The notes beneath the pieces were generated by a model. The model had not been told where the DNA came from, made no database searches, and worked only from the letters and a program-made list of their open reading frames with translations. The translations under genes and the position numbers were made by a program. From NCBI GenBank assembly GCA_032906765.1, contig JAJTZB010000004.1, positions 145,972 through 209,971 of the forward strand: a stretch of 64,000 bases of DNA, given 5' to 3'. The stretch is from Nitrososphaerales archaeon (GTDB taxonomy: Archaea > Thermoproteota > Nitrososphaeria > Nitrososphaerales > Gagatemarchaeaceae). Below, piece by piece: positions 63,233-64,000 of this stretch (position 1 is the first letter of the stretch; each line of letters begins with the position of its first letter).

Positions 63233-63337
63233 ATGTCCCAATGCATCTGGTGCGACTCGCGCTTGGACGACTCCGACCAGCTGCAGGTCGCATACCAAAG
63301 TTGCCCAGGGTGCTTATATCCGCTGCCTACTGATTAG
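63233..63337 (+). CDS. 34-residue double-CxxC mini zinc ribbon
   Basis: MSQCIWCDSRLDDSDQ... to SCPGCLYPLPTD has two CxxC pairs about 20 residues apart and nothing else. A TATA-like GTTAAATATCG lies about 30 bp upstream of the ATG. Its stop is only a few bases from the next gene start, so both may be cotranscribed. Small size makes the call tentative. Confidence 0.5.
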   Translation: MSQCIWCDSRLDDSDQLQVAYQSCPGCLYPLPTD

Positions 63338-63340
63338 TGT

Positions 63341-63961
63341 GTGGAATCGATCAGGTGTTGGCGGTGCGGTACCGCCGATATAATCAAGAAAGGTCACAGC
63401 CACGACGGAAGTAAAAGACAATACTTCTGCAAGCGGTGTCGTCGCCTCTTTGTCTTTCCACAGGAGATTATGCGCTACCGACTAGGCGAGCCTCGTTGTC
63501 GTCACTGCAATGTCTTATTGACTGACGATAGCTGGTACCCTTCCGACGGCCGAAGAAGAAATTGGGTATGCATTCCTTGTCATAAGAAGGCAAGGCACCA
63601 GTGGATGGTTAGAACCGACTACAATCGGCGTCTTGCAGCGAGGTTGAGAGACGAGGTGATGAGTCACTACGGAGGTAGATGCGTCTGTTGCGGTGAGGGC
63701 AGCGTTGAGTTCTTAACGCTTGATCATGTCAACAACGACGGAGCGACCCATAGGAAGGTTATGAACCACGGGAAGAACACGCGTTTTGGTGGATGGAGAC
63801 TATATCGCTGGTTGAGGGCCCACGACTATCCAGACGAAGTAAAGCTACAGATACTCTGCTGGAATTGCAACGAAGCGAAGCGGTTCTACAAGATTTGTCC
63901 CCATCAAAAGAAACTTGGTTCTCCTATTCCCGCAGACCGAGTGTCGTCACTCCTACCTTGA
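63341..63961 (+). CDS. HNH endonuclease with N-terminal transposase-like zinc ribbon
   Basis: A 206-residue protein with a GTG start. Residues about 1-45 resemble the InsA/IS1-type zinc ribbon (IRCWRCGTADIIKKGHSHDGSKRQYFCKRCRRLFVF). A second cysteine pair follows (PRCRHCNVLL, WVCIPC). About 110-185 is an HNH core (GGRCVCCGEGSVEFLTLDHVNNDGATHRKVM...QILCWNCNEAKR) with catalytic His in LDHVNND. It is a likely mobile or phage-derived nuclease. Confidence 0.75.
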   Translation: MESIRCWRCGTADIIKKGHSHDGSKRQYFCKRCRRLFVFPQEIMRYRLGEPRCRHCNVLLTDDSWYPSDGRRRNWVCIPCHKKARHQWMVRTDYNRRLAARLRDEVMSHYGGRCVCCGEGSVEFLTLDHVNNDGATHRKVMNHGKNTRFGGWRLYRWLRAHDYPDEVKLQILCWNCNEAKRFYKICPHQKKLGSPIPADRVSSLLP

Positions 63962-64000
63962 CATGGATGCGTAGTCCTCTTCGGACAGCCTGAATTTTTT

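Overview
The window is archaeal, most likely Thermoproteota near the Nitrososphaeria/Thaumarchaeota. The lineage call is an inference from several signs: an aRF1-type release factor with NIKS and GGQ motifs, an archaeosortase with a PEF-type sorting substrate, archaeal PriL, ValRS and PyrH, an intron-containing tRNA-Leu, rRNA introns of the archaeal (bulge-helix-bulge) kind, TATA boxes close to start codons, and a crenarchaeal/thaumarchaeal-looking 16S. The DNA is GC-rich and many genes start with TTG or GTG.

Layout. 0-5 kb: surface-protein genes (archaeosortase and substrate), an HtrA protease, regulators and small zinc ribbons. 5-22.9 kb: a mosaic of short accessory genes (VapBC-type modules, ABC exporter, cupin, HNH protein, nitroreductase, SET protein, archaemetzincin, radical-SAM protein, CutA, endonuclease V, a coiled-coil repeat protein, a degenerate HerA-like ATPase beside a RadA paralogue). 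23-36.8 kb: a mobile/defence island with TnpB, a DpnII-like restriction-modification locus, an Mrr-like nuclease, a giant AAA-type ATPase carrying tandem TIR domains next to a SLATT membrane effector, and a DUF262/DUF1524 (GmrSD-like) protein. 37-46.3 kb: a minus-strand 16S-23S rRNA operon interrupted by large insertions. The 16S has one intron carrying an unusual XRE-HTH putative nuclease. The 23S has three LAGLIDADG introns, one intron with a decayed endonuclease, one intron without a sense-strand endonuclease, and a short insertion in helix 65. 46.6-63.2 kb: mostly core genes (BtpA, DUF84 NTPase, 2-oxoacid:ferredoxin oxidoreductase, AbrB-PhoU regulator, tRNA-Leu, hemerythrin, ABC exporter, CBS protein, UMP kinase, aRF1, YchF GTPase, PriL, aldo-keto reductase, ValRS), followed by an HNH protein.

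The most unusual signal is a dispersed intergenic repeat (core GGGTTCATTGCGCCTCCGCC, best copies about 45-50 bp). I see 13 copies, all on the plus strand and all intergenic, between 5.66 and 36.96 kb. The last copy abuts the 3' end of 23S, where it forms one arm of the pre-23S processing stem. The copies punctuate the accessory and defence genes one to a few genes at a time and I see none in the core segment beyond the rRNA operon. This looks like a unidirectional cassette array anchored on the rRNA operon, though no recombinase gene is visible in the window. The second candidate system is the two-gene TIR-AAA ATPase plus SLATT operon inside this array.

All intron and rRNA boundaries were read by eye against remembered archaeal rRNA and are good to roughly 10-40 nt.
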